From Cristatella mucedo (lineage: Eukaryota > Bryozoa > Phylactolaemata > Cristatellidae): a stretch of 64,000 nt of DNA. The stretch covers positions 634,001 through 698,000 of the forward strand of contig WPIO01000113.1 in the NCBI GenBank assembly GCA_009760855.2, in the 5' to 3' direction. The notes under the pieces were generated by a model that made no database searches, was not told the DNA's origin, and was given only the letters and a program-made list of their open reading frames with translations. The position numbers and the translations under genes are program-made. How positions within the stretch are numbered: the stretch's first letter is position 1; every line of letters begins with the position of its first letter. Positions 34,798 to 60,030 of the stretch are shown piece by piece.

Positions 34798-35345
34798 ATA
34801 ATAATAATAATAATAATAATTCACTTGATAAAGCACCCTCAGAGAACTTAATCTCTCTCTAGGCGCTTTACATTCGCTGTAAAGTGAAATGCAATTGAAT
34901 GGTAAGTAAAATCATGCTTGAAAAACAAACGAAATGAATAATATGGTTAGGGGTGACATGCACAGGGTCAGCATGCTAATGTGGTTAGTGGCAGCATGCA
35001 CAGTGTCAGCACGCATAAGCACATCAAGGACGAATCACAGGGACCCACTAAATGCTGTCCTAAATAGATGTGTTTTTAGGTTCCTTTTAAATGTGGTCAG
35101 GTCATGGGGTGTTCTGACGCAGGTCGGGAGGGAGTTCCAGGCTGTGGGAGCATACAAACTAAATGCACGGTCTCCAAAGGATTTAAGGTTTGTATGAGGT
35201 ATTTCTAGACTGTTGGATTCCGAAAAGTGGGTGGTACGATGCTTGGCCTGATGGGGTAGTATATCAGACAGATAGGCTGGAGCCATAGAATGACGGGACC
35301 TAAAAGTAAGAGATGAATTGTTTACTGAATTAAAATTGCTTCGTT
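34798..35345 (-). mobile_element. L2B 3' fragment, well preserved
   Basis: Antisense, starting at the ATT tail (34799-34818). A 105-codon minus frame is nearly identical to the C-terminal region of the element at 7842 (FRSRHSMAPAYLSDILPHQA, APTAWNSLPTCVRTPHDLTT). It is relatively young. Confidence 0.85.
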
Positions 35346-35885
35346 GTGTCATTGTAAAGTTTTAAGACCACTGAAGAGAATAATAATTATATTGCTTGGT
35401 CGTTGTAATAGCGCTTTAAGAGAACTTAATTTGTAGTCAGAACAAAATCTGCATGTATTGCATGACTTTTCTATAGTAACGAAGACTATTCTCTGCACAA
35501 ACGCTAGCTTGATTGCTCGCGTCGTCTCAAAATGTACAGTTTTTTGCTAGCTATGCTAATTTTCAAAGAACTTTATTCCAAATATTTATTAAAATATTTA
35601 TTCAAAAATTAATATTTCCTCAACCCATAATCAACTCAAATTCCATTAAAAATTGGTATACGTGCAAAAAAGCGTCGAGAAAGCTTTCCGGGAATATCTA
35701 ATTTAAATTACTCTTGGGTAGGTCTGATGTTTATTTATCATCCGTAAATTTGTATTAAAAATTATTAAATCTTCAACAAAAGCTACATAGATAATCATAA
35801 GGTGAAGTTATGAGCATTTTCTTTATTTTCTTGGTATTCATCTGAAGTATGCATATCATTGAATTCGACGTTCTTGTATCGATAG

Positions 35886-35980
35886 GTGCGAGCCTAAAGA
35901 TTGCAGTTCATTTAAATGCCAAGAAATGAATTCAGGCACTAGCGACCAGCTGCCTGATTCGGCAGCACTAGGAAATGCGG
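35886..35980 (+). CDS. Candidate first coding exon of the bZIP gene
   Basis: An open 95-nt block lies between an acceptor-like AG (35884-35885) and a strong donor (GCGG/GTAAGT). It ends in phase 1 with a single G, which is exactly what the exon at 46084 needs (G+AA gives Glu). The likely start is ATG at 35930, giving MNSGTSDQLPDSAALGNA before the junction. The frame is open upstream too, so a further 5' exon is possible. A short out-of-frame ATG a few bases upstream could act as a uORF. Confidence 0.45.
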
Positions 35981-36109
35981 GTAAGTGGACAAATAGTGGA
36001 GGAGCATGTTTTCGGTTCTCTTAATCGACGTGTCGTTGAATTTCTTCGTTCACAATGTCAACCAAACTCACGGGCAGAAAGTCGGTCAAAGAATGAAGAA
36101 TACATGTTA

Positions 36110-36240
36110 TGCTACATTTAAGTAGCATTTGCATTTAAGTTTAAGTTTTTGCTACATTTAAGTTTTAATTACATTTAAGTTTAAGTTTTAAGTGTATGCT
36201 ACATTTAAGTTGCGAGTTACCATTTAAGTTAAGGTTTTAG
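36110..36240. repeat. ACATTTAAGTTT short tandem repeat
   Basis: Six or more degenerate units. Confidence 0.75.
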
Positions 36241-36409
36241 TGTCGTTTTATTATACATAATTTAGCTTCTACCTTCTGCGCAGGATGCAGGGGGTCTGGC
36301 GGCTTTTAGACTTCCCCCAAAGCCAATCAGAGTCTGCTCTTGTCCTTCCGGAAATCCGTCTAAAGCCACCTCTTCAAGGACCACTTGGGTTTCCCTGGTG
36401 GCAGTTAGG

Positions 36410-36596
36410 GTTGCCGTGATGGCACACTAGGTAAGGCGGTTGCTTTCACGACCTCGGGACCGAGGTCATGGGTTCGATTCCTGCGATGGGCGATCCTTTA
36501 TCGCCACGGCAAGCGGTGATGATAGCCGTAAAGGCTCTTCTGTCGCTATACAAAAATATGTTGTTAAATCAGCTAGGATTTATTTATTTATTTATA
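36410..36596 (+). mobile_element. SINE-1
   Basis: Well-kept sense copy: head GTGATGGCACACTAGGTAAG, B box GGTTCGATTCC, ATTT tail. AGGGTT occurs on both sides, a possible target duplication. Confidence 0.9.
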
Positions 36597-36826
36597 GGGT
36601 TACAGTTAGAGGCTGCTGATACAAGGAGGTGAACCTATGAGCTTTTCAAGCTTCCGGAATTATTCGCCAGTTTTAAATTGGATTTTCCTTGAGCAAAAAC
36701 GAGTAACAGGGCTCTGCGGCAATTTACTGACTTCTCCTATTTATATGTGCAGATTAATTGGTACAGCCTTCAGGCTGTAGCAGCAACAGCAAAGGTTTTT
36801 CAGAATTCCACTTGCTTGTTCTCTAG

Positions 36827-37048
36827 CATATGGTATTTTTATTCCTACAATTTGAATACGATAAGATCATGCTGTGTAGCTTGCGATTAAAGCGAAACTT
36901 ATTTAGCCATTTAATCGGAAGCACACACAAGGAGTGTTTCAAAATTCAGTACAGACTCCGTGGCAGCAACCATTTGCAATTGCTATTTAGGCATGCCAGA
37001 GCAGAACACGGAAAGCACTACGTGGGGGTCGCTTTCGAGAGAGGCTGA
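36827..37048 (+). CDS. Exon-like open block, unknown
   Basis: An acceptor with a pyrimidine tract (CTTGCTTGTTCTCTAG) precedes 73 codons ending in TGA. The peptide includes RLKRNLFSHLIGS, KECFKIQYRLRGSNHLQLLF and HYVGVAFERG. It looks protein-like but I do not recognise it. It cannot be joined in frame to the exon at 35886, so it would belong to another transcript. Confidence 0.2.
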   Translation, partial: HMVFLFLQFEYDKIMLCSLRLKRNLFSHLIGSTHKECFKIQYRLRGSNHLQLLFRHARAEHGKHYVGVAFERG

Positions 37049-37798
37049 TGCAACTTTTTAATATAAGTATCGTTCATAGAGTTAATGAAAACGCAATGGA
37101 TTTTGAATGTATTCACGAGAAATGAAAATTGGCTCGTTTTCATGTTTAGCAGGCTCCGAAATCTGCATGGGAATCGGTAGTTAGTGTGTCACAAGAGGTA
37201 TATCAGGTGCTGGCCGTGGCCTTTGCCTTTGCTCAAGGCTTTCTAAAATGCTTTTTTGAGTAACGCTGAAGCTGCTGAAGTGTAGAGTTAGGACAGTGGT
37301 AAGAGTAAAAAAAGATACTGGACAAGTTGCTTATAGGTATCCTGTCTTTGCATCTCCTGCAGAGATCTTTTTCTGCGGTGGTCTTGAAGCTACCAACTTC
37401 CAGTGGCTATGACTTTGTAAATGGTAGAGCTTTAGTTTTAACAAAGAAGTGCAATCCTCACATGCACACGTGAAAAACACGTCCTTGATTTTAGGCCACA
37501 CCTCAAATCAAGATTTGCCACAAATCTCATTAACTCCGTGCATAGGTTGCCTTTTTACTATGCTGTCGCGTTCTTGCTGAAATTATCGCTAATCGTAATC
37601 AATATGTTCGTGTGCTGCAAACTCAGAGATGATATTGATGCTAAGCTGAAGTTGTGCTTTGTCATTTTGCGTCTTCAAGACCTCGTTCTAAGACATCTCC
37701 CTGAAGCTGTATTCCCAAGGATACCTTTTAATTTCAAATAAATGATAATAAAATAACAATAAGGACAAAGGATTTAATTAGAGTCGTAAGAGAACCAT
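37049..37798. other. Intronic/intergenic, nothing recognised
   Basis: Short open frames only. Confidence 0.45.
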
Positions 37799-37828
37799 TC
37801 TCTCTCGCTCTCGCTCTCTCACTCTCTC

Positions 37829-37883
<55 letters not shown>

Positions 37884-37915
37884 CTCGCTCTCTCTCCCTT
37901 TCTCTTTTTCTCTTT
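37799..37915. repeat. CT microsatellite
   Basis: About 115 bp of CT with a few G and A interruptions. Confidence 0.95.
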
Positions 37916-38849
37916 CTCCTGGGAACAACCTAATTAGGAAGTATATCAGGAAGTTAATCATAACGTACGTAAGTAGACAGTATCAGCTAGCACAAACAGA
38001 AAATATGGTGATTCACACTGGTAGAGCAAAGACTGTGAGATAGAGGGGCACCTTTAGTGTCTGTTTATAGTTTTAAATTCAGTAGATATCGTGCATGACA
38101 GGGGTGAGCTATAAGCGTTTGAAGTAAACAAAATGAAAGGGGTACTTGGTAAAGGCATAAGGATGGTGTGAATCGTATCAATATTGAGAATTTATTTAGA
38201 AGAAAATGAGTCAAGATGCTAAGGTAATTATGAATTATTTTCTAGTTGTTATACTAGAGCAAGATGTTGAAGGTACCTTAAGTTGACTAACCACTCTTCG
38301 GAGCCATTATTATGCTTAAGGTATGCAGTTTGGAAACCAGTTCAGGTCTGTTAGACGCGGTATAGTGTGGTGAGTGTAATGTTTACCACAGCAATGCCTT
38401 GCAGCTATTTTTTGCTCAAACGAAAGTGTCTATCAAGTCAACCAGGAAGACCTGCGAATAGTTAGTCACAAAGGGATGACACAAGTAGATGGACCGATTT
38501 GGCAGTGGTACCATTGTGTGGGTGGGCCCGAATTTGTCCTGCTGATGGAGCCTAGTGAAGACTATCTAGACTGGAGTTATCTAGTTAATGGAGTAGAGAG
38601 AACGAGGACACACTGATAGCGGTACCGTTCCTACAAAAGAAGGTGAGTTATTGGCAGAGCAAGTTTAAAAGTCAGGCTTGCCAATTTCCGAGTATTTCTA
38701 TACAGCCCCATAACGAGTATCGACGCTCATTTTGAATGTCAATATTCAGCCCATCAAACTCTTGTATTGATGTAAATCTCGTCGTCATTTTAATCAAATT
38801 TCTGACACGGGTCTTTTTTTCTGTTCTCTAATTAACATCACATCCATTA
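37916..38849. other. Intronic/intergenic, nothing recognised
   Basis: No supported feature. Confidence 0.45.
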
Positions 38850-40655
38850 ATGTAATGTATCTCCGTCAGTAACTCTACAAAGTCATAAAGACCATGTGGG
38901 CGTTACGCAGGAGAGTTTTGTATAGCCCACTCACAGCCTAAGCGGCTTTCGGTACGCATTCAGTAGCCAACAGACTTCGTCTCACGCAACAAAGAAAAAG
39001 TGGGAAGCATAGCAGAGTCAGGAGAGCAGTTGAGGTAGTGAGTAGCATAGAAGTAGCAGCTCAGGACCGCTGAAAAAGATGAGCCATAGTCGGCAGTTGG
39101 AGAGTAGATGTCGTTGCGTAAGAATTGTGGAAGCGAGTTCCACAGCCTAGGACCTGCAGAGATAAAGCTTCTGTCGCCAACTTTCTTTAAGCGGAGGAAT
39201 GGGAAAGCTAATTTATTGTCCATACAGGACCTGAGGATGCGAACAGGCTGAAACTGATGTAGCAATTCAGCTAGGTATGAAGGAGCCAAGCCGTGGCGGG
39301 CCTTGTGGGTCAGCGTAAGAACTTTGCTCCGTATCCTTTGCTCAACCGGCAACCATCCTAGCTCTTTCAGCAAAGGAGTCACGTGCTCAAACCGCTGGGA
39401 CTTGAAGACCAGCCTTGCAGCCATATTCATTGTCCGCTGCAGTGGCATAATAGTTTTCTTTGGCAGCCCAGCCAAAAGGAATTACAATAATCAAGCCGAG
39501 ACAGAACTAAAGAGCTAGTTAAATTTTTTACAAGCCACTGTGGGAGACAGCTTCTAATCTTGGATAGGGATCGGATCTGATGGCTAGCTGTAGAGGCAGT
39601 CTTCTGAATGAAGCTTTTGAAATTGAGGTAGCTGTCGAACACGACACCTAGATTACGAGCAGGTGGTGAAGTTCGCACAATAGCATCACCTATTAGAGCA
39701 ACAAAGCCTTTTAATCCAGCCACACGCTTAGGGTGTCCTATGAGAAGCAGTTCGGTTTTATCGTCTTTTAATTTCAGGAAGTTTTCCGACATCCAGGATC
39801 GAATATCGGCAAGGCAAGCATTCAGTTTCTCAGTTGCTGCAGCAAATTCCGACGGTTTTAATGACAAATACAACTGAGTATCGTCAGCATAGAAGTGATA
39901 TCCTATTCCATGGGCCTTAATCACTTTTCCCAGAGGTTGCGTATAAATGGAGAACAGCAAGGGACCAAGTACAGACCCTTGAGGGACTCCACAGGTGACC
40001 CTTCTCATGTCTGAGACCTGACTCCCACACGACACGGATTGAACACGATCAGACAAGTAGGATTTAAACCACGCCAGTGCTTCGTCTGCCAGACCGATCG
40101 TTGTTCTCAGTCGTTCAAGCAGAACTTTGTGATCAATGGTGTCGAAGGCAGCAGACAGATCTAGCAGAGCTAGGGCAGTGACATTCCCGTCGTCGTTGCC
40201 ACGTAGAATGTCATCGTTAACACGGAGGAGAGCAGTTCCGGTAGAGTGCTGCCTCTTGAAACCTGATTGAAATGTTTCTGACATTCCATTATTTTCAATA
40301 TGTTCAACTAGCTGCTTAGCAACAATTTTTTCAAGAATCTTTGATAAGAATGGAAGAAGGGAAACTGGACGATAGTTTGCTAGGACCTCTGTGTCTAATC
40401 CAGGCTTTTTAAGAATAGGTCTAACGATTGCCGATTTGAAGGACTTGGGGACGATCCCTTTTCCCAAAGAAGCATTAAAAATCATGGTTATGGCAGGGCT
40501 AAGTTGGTCTGCAAGTGAAGACCACAGAGATGAAGGTCTAGGGTCTTCAGGAGACGAGCTCCTTTTGCTAGACCATATTAAGGCAGCCACATCACAGGCA
40601 GAAACATCGGAGAATCTTTTAAGAAAGGTCACAGGTTGAGGAACGGCGATTGCAG
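38850..40655 (-). mobile_element. L2A LINE, 5'-truncated, young
   Basis: Antisense in the first long intron of the bZIP gene. The 3' end lies at the left (TAATGTAATGTATCTCCGTC) and the 5' truncation at about 40655. The reverse transcriptase is intact except for one frameshift near 39470, between the 401-codon frame and the C-terminal 171-codon frame (38960-39475). It has the fewest lesions of any LINE in the window. Confidence 0.9.
39427..40632 (-). CDS. L2A reverse transcriptase domain (ORF2 part)
   Basis: The 401-codon frame covers the full fingers and palm: [50 protein letters not shown], motif A LALLDLSAAFDTIDHKVL, motif B CGVPQGSVLGPLL, catalytic [14 protein letters not shown], then the thumb KLKDDKTELLLIG, ARNLGVVFDSYLNF and LSRLDYCNS. 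Both catalytic aspartate sites are present. The endonuclease is missing because of 5' truncation. The frame is lost after LDYCNS by a one-base shift. Confidence 0.9.
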   Translation of the reverse strand: MTFLKRFSDVSACDVAALIWSSKRSSSPEDPRPSSLWSSLADQLSPAITMIFNASLGKGIVPKSFKSAIVRPILKKPGLDTEVLANYRPVSLLPFLSKILEKIVAKQLVEHIENNGMSETFQSGFKRQHSTGTALLRVNDDILRGNDDGNVTALALLDLSAAFDTIDHKVLLERLRTTIGLADEALAWFKSYLSDRVQSVSCGSQVSDMRRVTCGVPQGSVLGPLLFSIYTQPLGKVIKAHGIGYHFYADDTQLYLSLKPSEFAAATEKLNACLADIRSWMSENFLKLKDDKTELLLIGHPKRVAGLKGFVALIGDAIVRTSPPARNLGVVFDSYLNFKSFIQKTASTASHQIRSLSKIRSCLPQWLVKNLTSSLVLSRLDYCNSFWLGCQRKLLCHCSGQ

Positions 40656-40794
40656 TATAGTGAGTTTCTTCACACTAAATTGCGATGATCTATAGGGAAT
40701 CTTATCAAGGCCTAACTTTCTTTGACTTAATCATATTTGAAGTATAAAAAACCAATTCGTGTGTTCCTCTTAGCATTTTACGTTAAGCAAATAC

Positions 40795-40962
40795 TAGCTG
40801 ATTTAACAGCCTCTTTTGTACAGCGACAGAAGAGCCTTTACTGTCACCAACACCACTTGCAGCGGCAATAAAGGATCGCCCACTGCTAGATTCTAACCCA
40901 TGACCTCGGAACCAAGGTCGTAAAAAGCAACTTGCTTAACTAGTGTGCCGTCATGGCCCACT
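40795..40962 (-). mobile_element. SINE-1
   Basis: Antisense body (CAGCGACAGAAGAGCCTTTA) and damaged head. Confidence 0.8.
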
Positions 40963-41399
40963 AATAAACTCTATTTTGTGCTTGTGGGTGCTAGATCATG
41001 CACTTCGTTGTAGTAATAATCATATTGTTCCCTTTTCCGCCAAATTATATATTTAAAGAACAATTACTATAGGAAAGACTTATTGCCCTAAAAGAATAGC
41101 CCCCTGAAAAAATAGAAATCTTGATCTGGGCCCTCATAGATTCGTCGCGAAATAAGCTATAACTCAGAGTCAACGACAAGCAAAGTATAGTCTTCAAAGA
41201 GCCTTAAAAACACAAGAAAACACCCAAGGCTGCTAGTTAGCATTGCAGGTGCGCATATCGGCGTTGGTCCTGTTCTTCGTAGTCGATATCTCTTGTCGTA
41301 GTATCTAGACAAAGAATTGTGCCTAGACATGCCAGATACCTAGCATTATGTGTCGATAATGAAGCTGTTACAAAAGCTTTATATAACCCCGGTAATATT
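40963..41399. other. Intronic; MITE-like end at 41085-41130
   Basis: GAATAGCCCCCTGAAAAAAT matches the outer end of the MITE-like element of the duplication. The rest is not recognised. Confidence 0.35.
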
Positions 41400-41600
<201 letters not shown>

Positions 41601-42007
41601 GCTTCACCAGAGAAAGCTGGGCCGAGTCCAGCCCTGACAGGAGGAGGGCAGTGATCGACGAGGGGCGGGGAAGCTCCGCAAAAAGAATGCGGGGCATCCG
41701 AGCCGTGAAAGGGAGGCCAGTGCTCCACGGGAGAAAGTTTTCTGGTATATTAAAGTCAGGTATTTCAAGCGCCTCTGATTGCCGCATGCAATGTATCGAT
41801 TAGATTATCTGTTGGTGAAGTGCTAGGACCTTACAACTTAGCCGTGACTAGGAACTATGACCAAGAGGTAACCGGACAGTAGCCTGCACGATGCCGAATA
41901 ATTTTAGGCCACTCATTTTAATGCCAGACGTCTTCGTAGTTTTATACGTTGAAGTATCTTATTTAAAAACTGCCAAAAGGTTCTAATAATTCAGCCATTC
42001 TGCAAAC
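41601..42007. other. Intronic, nothing recognised
   Basis: No supported feature. Confidence 0.45.
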
Positions 42008-45000
42008 TCATGTCATGTCATGTATCTCCGTCTGTAACTCCACAAAGTCATAAAGATCATGTGGGCGTTACGCAGGAGAGTTTTGCATAGCACAATCACA
42101 GCCTAAGTGGCTTTCGGTACACATTCGGTAGCCAACAGACTTTATCTCATGCAAAAAAGCAAAAGTGGGAAGAGAGAGTCAAGAGAGCAGTTGAGGTACT
42201 GAGTAGCATAGAAGTAGCAGCTCAGAACCGCTGAAAAGGATGAGCCATAGCCGGCAGTAGGAGAGTAGTTGTCGTTGCGTAAGAATTGTGGAAGCGAGTT
42301 CCACAATGTAGGACCTCCAAAGCTAAAGCTTCTGTCGCCAACGGTTTTTAAGCAGAGGAATGGAAACGTTAATTTATTGTCCACACAGGACCTCAGGGCA
42401 CGAACAGACTGAAACTAATGCAGCAGTTCAGCTAGGTACGAAGGAGCCAAGCCGTGGCGGGCCTTGTTGGTCAGCCTAAGAACTTTGCTCTGTATCCTTT
42501 GCTCAACCGGCAACCATCCTAGCTCTTTCAGCAAAGGAGACACGTGCTCAAACCGCTGGGTCTTTAAGGCTAGCCTTGCAGCCGCGTATATAGTCCGCTG
42601 CAGTGGCCTAATAGCTTTCTTTGGCAGCCCAGCCAAAAGGGAATTACAATAATCAAGCCGAGACAGAACTAAAGAGCTAGTTAAATTTTTTACAAGCCAC
42701 TGTGGGAGACAGCTCCTAATCTTGGATAGGGATCGGATGTGATGGCTAGCTGTAGAGGCAGTCTTCTGAATGAAGGTTCTGAAATCGAGGCAGCTGTCGA
42801 ACACGACATCTAAATTACGAGCACGTGGTGAAGGTCGCACAATAGCATCACCTATTAGAACAGCAAAGCCTTTTAATCCAGCCACACGCTTAGGGTGTCC
42901 TATGAGCAGCAGTTTGGTTTTATCGTCATTTAATTTCAGGAAGTTTTCTGACATCCAGGATCAAATATCGGCAAGGCAAGCATTCAGTTTCTCAGTTGCT
43001 GCAGCAAATTCCGACGGTTTAAATGACAAATACAACTGAGTATCGTCAGCATAGAAGTGATATCCTATTCCATGGGCCTTAATCACTTTTCCCAGAGGTT
43101 GCGTATAAATAGAGAACAGCAAGGGACCGAGTACAGACCTTTGAGGGACTCCATAGATGACCCTTCTCGTGTCTGAGACCTGACCCCCACACAAGGATTG
43201 AACACGATCAGACAAGTATGGTTTAAACCACGCCAGTGCTTCGCCTGCCAGACCGATCGTTGTTGTCAATCGTTCAAGCAGAACTTTATGATCAATAGTG
43301 TCAAAGGCAGCAGACAGATCTAGCAGAGCTAGGGCAGTGACATTCCCGTCGTCGTTGCCACGTAGAATGTCATTGTTAACACGGAGGAGAGCAGTTTCAG
43401 TAGAGTGCTGCCTCTTGAACCCTGATTGAAATGTTTCTGACATTTCAATCTTTTCAATATGAACAACCAGCAGCTTATAAACAATTTTTCAAGAATCTTA
43501 GACAAGAAAGGAAGAAGGGAAACGGGGCAATAGTTTGCTAGGACCTCTGTGTCTAATCCAGGCATTTTAAGAACAGGTCTAACGATTGCCGATTTGAAGG
43601 ACTTGGGGACGACCCCTCTTCCCAAAGAAGCATTAAAAATCTTGGTTATGGCAGGGCTAAGTTGGTCTGCAAGTGAAGACCACAGAGATGAAGGTATAGG
43701 GTCTTCAGGAGATGAACTCTTTTTACTTGACCTTGATAAGGCAGCCACATCGCAAGCAGAAGCATCGGAGAACCTTTTAAAGAAGGTCAGAGGTTGTTGA
43801 ACCACGATTGCTTTAGTTGGAGCAGGCTTAATGGAGGCACGAATGTGCACAATTTCTTCAGTAAAGAAGGCTTAAAACTTTTCGGCTGAGCCCTTAATAT
43901 CTGGGGAGTCAGACCTCACAGCATTGGCCAGTAAATGGATTACTGTCTTAAAAATCGGTTTAGTGTCCTTTCGGCAGGTATTCAGCTTTCTAATGAAAAA
44001 AGAAGCCCTGGTTTTTTTAGGCTTTCGGGTGTAAACTCGAAGGAAGTCTTTAAAATTGACTAGATCTGCCTCATACCCCGATTTCTTGAAGCGACGTTCT
44101 AGCCTGCGCTTAACCCGACGCATCTTAAAGAGATTTTTTGTAAATTGAAAGGAATCTCAGCGACTTTGAACACAGATAGAGTGAACGGGAGCTTGCTAAT
44201 CAAGTGCACTCCTGAGTGTCATGTTCATCGCATCAGTGAGGGTATCGAGGCTGCCGGTCGAGTCTGAATGCAGATCAAGAAGGCCTGCATCACAAACAGA
44301 TTTCAAAAACTTGTCCAAGTCAATGCTTTGTAAGTTACGTCGTTTGGCAAATTCAACATTACCCTGCACGTACGAGGGAGCAGGAACAGTAAACGAGACC
44401 GAACAATGATCTGAGTGGGTCAGTGGGCACACCACAAAGTCAGTGGGGAGGACATCCTTAGTGATCACGAGAGCTAGAATGTGGCCACCGACGTGGGGGC
44501 TATGATTAACGTGTTGGGCCAAACCAAAATTCTCCAGACAGTCAAGAAATGAGCAGACCTGGCTGTTGCTAGGGTTGTCAACGTGAATATTGAAGTCTCC
44601 TATAATCAGCAGCGGCCTGTCACACACAAATATTTTAGTGGGGAACTCTGAAAACACCTCTATAAACACGTTTAGACAGCCAGAAGGAGGCCGGTATATC
44701 ACAACGGTGAGAGGTATTGTCTTTGATGAAGACCTGATAGCAACCGATTCAAACGATGACCCATGCAAGAAACTGCATATTCTATAGCCAAACGATTCGC
44801 GAACAACAATTGCAACCCAGCCATCAACCTTGTCAGAACGCATGGACTGATAGAATGAGAACCCGGGTGGTGTGGTCTCGGAAATACAGCTACTGGAACA
44901 AGGCATCATCCAGGTTTCGGTAAGCAGAAATTCATCTAGCTTCTCCTGTACCACCTGATCGCGGATAAGTAACCCCTTGGTTTTTAGCGAGCGGACATTT

Positions 45001-45490
45001 AGTAGGCGGAATTTAAGAGGCTGTCCAACAACTGGGCGACGGCGATGAAGTGGCTTGTATTCTCTACCGTTTGAGTCCGGCCCGGCGGACGCTGGCTCTT
45101 CGAATTTGAATTGGACCTTGGTAACGGCCGTCGGACGACGTTTCACAACGTGCTGGGCTACGGCGGGTGGGCTACTACCAAAACAAGTACTATTTAGTGC
45201 TTTAAACTTACGAGTCGTAGGTTTGATAGCCGAGCTGTTGATAGGGCGAACACAGGATGCAGGAAGGTTCTCACTGACCCGCCGGAGAAGGCCCTCCGGT
45301 AGGTATCGACTAATGGCGACATCGCATCTTATGCTAAGCGGGTCCTGTTTTGTGTAGCATATCCGAGGACAGCTCATAAATAGTCACAGCAAAGATAGCA
45401 GCGGAATACCGAAGGTATTACGGAGAAATCAAGTAAAGGTCCACACCACGCTAGGAGTCGCCCGAGGCCGCTCTTTAGCGCGGGGAGGAA
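42008..45490 (-). mobile_element. Near full-length L2A LINE
   Basis: Antisense in the bZIP intron; 3' end at the left with an ATGTC-type tail (CATGTCATGTCATGTATCTC). It holds an endonuclease frame (44196-45377), a linker frame (43872-44123), and reverse transcriptase in pieces (43329-43850, 42961-43443, 42415-42954, 42142-42384) separated by frameshifts. The 5' end is set only by loss of recognisable sequence near 45490. Confidence 0.85.
44196..45377 (-). CDS. L2A apurinic-type endonuclease domain (ORF2 N-terminus)
   Basis: The 393-codon frame opens at ATG 45377. After ~120 residues of low-similarity N-terminus come the endonuclease/exonuclease/phosphatase motifs: LRLLNVRSL-type start (here FRLLNVRSLKTKG), EFLLTETWM (catalytic Glu), VIYRPPSG, LLIIGDFNIHVDNPSNS (Asp/Asn) and THSDHCSVSF (catalytic His). 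This enzyme nicks target DNA for target-primed reverse transcription. It is the only endonuclease in the window with all motifs in one frame. The frame ends before the reverse transcriptase, so the element is not autonomous. Confidence 0.85.
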   Translation of the reverse strand: MSCPRICYTKQDPLSIRCDVAISRYLPEGLLRRVSENLPASCVRPINSSAIKPTTRKFKALNSTCFGSSPPAVAQHVVKRRPTAVTKVQFKFEEPASAGPDSNGREYKPLHRRRPVVGQPLKFRLLNVRSLKTKGLLIRDQVVQEKLDEFLLTETWMMPCSSSCISETTPPGFSFYQSMRSDKVDGWVAIVVRESFGYRICSFLHGSSFESVAIRSSSKTIPLTVVIYRPPSGCLNVFIEVFSEFPTKIFVCDRPLLIIGDFNIHVDNPSNSQVCSFLDCLENFGLAQHVNHSPHVGGHILALVITKDVLPTDFVVCPLTHSDHCSVSFTVPAPSYVQGNVEFAKRRNLQSIDLDKFLKSVCDAGLLDLHSDSTGSLDTLTDAMNMTLRSALD

Positions 45491-46083
45491 GCATGATATG
45501 CAATGCCATGAGAACACCTAAATATTTATTCTGTAGTGCTGGCTTTTTCCGGCATAAACTTCATCGGCTGGGAGAGGTAGGGTATCCTCACAAGTTAAGT
45601 ATTCCTAGACATTGCACAATCATCCAAAAACATGTAATGCCTCCTAATGTTTTTAACTGCCCATGTATTCAGAATTCATTGTGCATTTCCTAAAATAGTC
45701 AATTATGGCCATAGACATTCGCATAGTTGTGGGCAAGTCCAGTCACAGGCAAGGCCCCAATGCAAAACTATAAAGTAGCCATATCTATGCTTCATAAGAA
45801 ATACTAGAAGAACTTTTTAGCTTCTCGATTATAGTTGCATACTGCCAGCCAGCAAAATAACGTCCATTCTAATTGAATTAAGAGCTTTAAGAAAAAAGAA
45901 ATTGTTTTTTGTGACTAACACCAAAACTGCATGAAGTTGCATGCGTTTAAAGTTACTATTAATTTGCCTATTTTGGTTTATTATATGGTATTGGTTCAAT
46001 ATAGAGATTGCTGAGTGATATGACATTTTCAGGTGATCATCAATCCAAGTAAACAAAGTCAATTTTTGCTCACTCATTTTTAG
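45491..46083. other. Intronic sequence upstream of exon 2 of the bZIP gene
   Basis: No feature beyond a T-rich acceptor (TCACTCATTTTTAG) at 46070-46083. Confidence 0.5.
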
Positions 46084-46094
46084 AATTCAGTCCA

Positions 46095-59230
<13,136 letters not shown>

Positions 59231-59654
59231 TGCATTTAGGGAACTCCTACCGGGAAGTAATCGATCTGTCTACCACGAGCGTCGATCTGTCTCAATTTCA
59301 ATTATATGAGTCGTTATGTGCCTTTTTTTAATTTCATATTGAACTAGACTGAAAACGACTACTGGCTCCCATGAAAACAAGGACGATGGGCCTGCAGCCT
59401 CAAGTGTCCTTTATCTGATGAGCACGCGCTTGCTAGCGCAGTAATTCCACATTGTGTACACACATTTCGTATTCTAAGGTTATGTTTTTCATTTTCTTCA
59501 TAAATGTCATCCCACTAGTTTTATAGAAAAAAAAAGATATTCGTCAGCGCCTGGAAATGAAGAAGCATTTAAATCTGTGTACAAGCCATACAGAAGCTCT
59601 CATCATCATTGCATTTTCGGTAACTCTACAGTAAGCCCACTCACGATAACATAG
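59231..59654. other. 3' flank of the bZIP gene
   Basis: AT-rich. No convincing AATAAA was seen before the repeats at 59655. Confidence 0.4.
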
Positions 59655-60030
59655 TAACAATAATAATAAAAATAATAATAATGCACTCGATAAAGCGCCC
59701 TCGGAGAACCTAATCTCTTTCTAGGTGCTTTACATTTGCTGCAAAGGGAAAAAATTTGGTATAGCACCCTCAAAGAACTCAATATCTTTCTAGGCAATTT
59801 ACATTTGCTGGAAAGGAAGTATGATCGAATGGTTAGTGGTCGCATGCTCAATGAACAAGGAAACGCACGTTACATGGTTAGAGGTAACATGCACAGGGTC
59901 AGCATGCGAATATGGTTAGTAGCAGCATGCACAGTATCAGAACGCATAAGCACATTAGGGACAAACCACACGAACCCGATAAATGTTATGATAAATAGAT
60001 GTGTTTTAGTTTCTTTTTAAATACTATCCA
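59655..60030 (-). mobile_element. L2B 3' end, tail duplicated
   Basis: Antisense. The tail is present twice in a row (GCGCCCTCGGAGAACCTAAT near 59695 and AGCACCCTCAAAGAACTCAA near 59763), then the usual 3' untranslated region. Confidence 0.7.

Noticed and set aside
37734-37961. Arg/Glu repeat frame on the minus strand
   Set aside because: Translation of the CT microsatellite.
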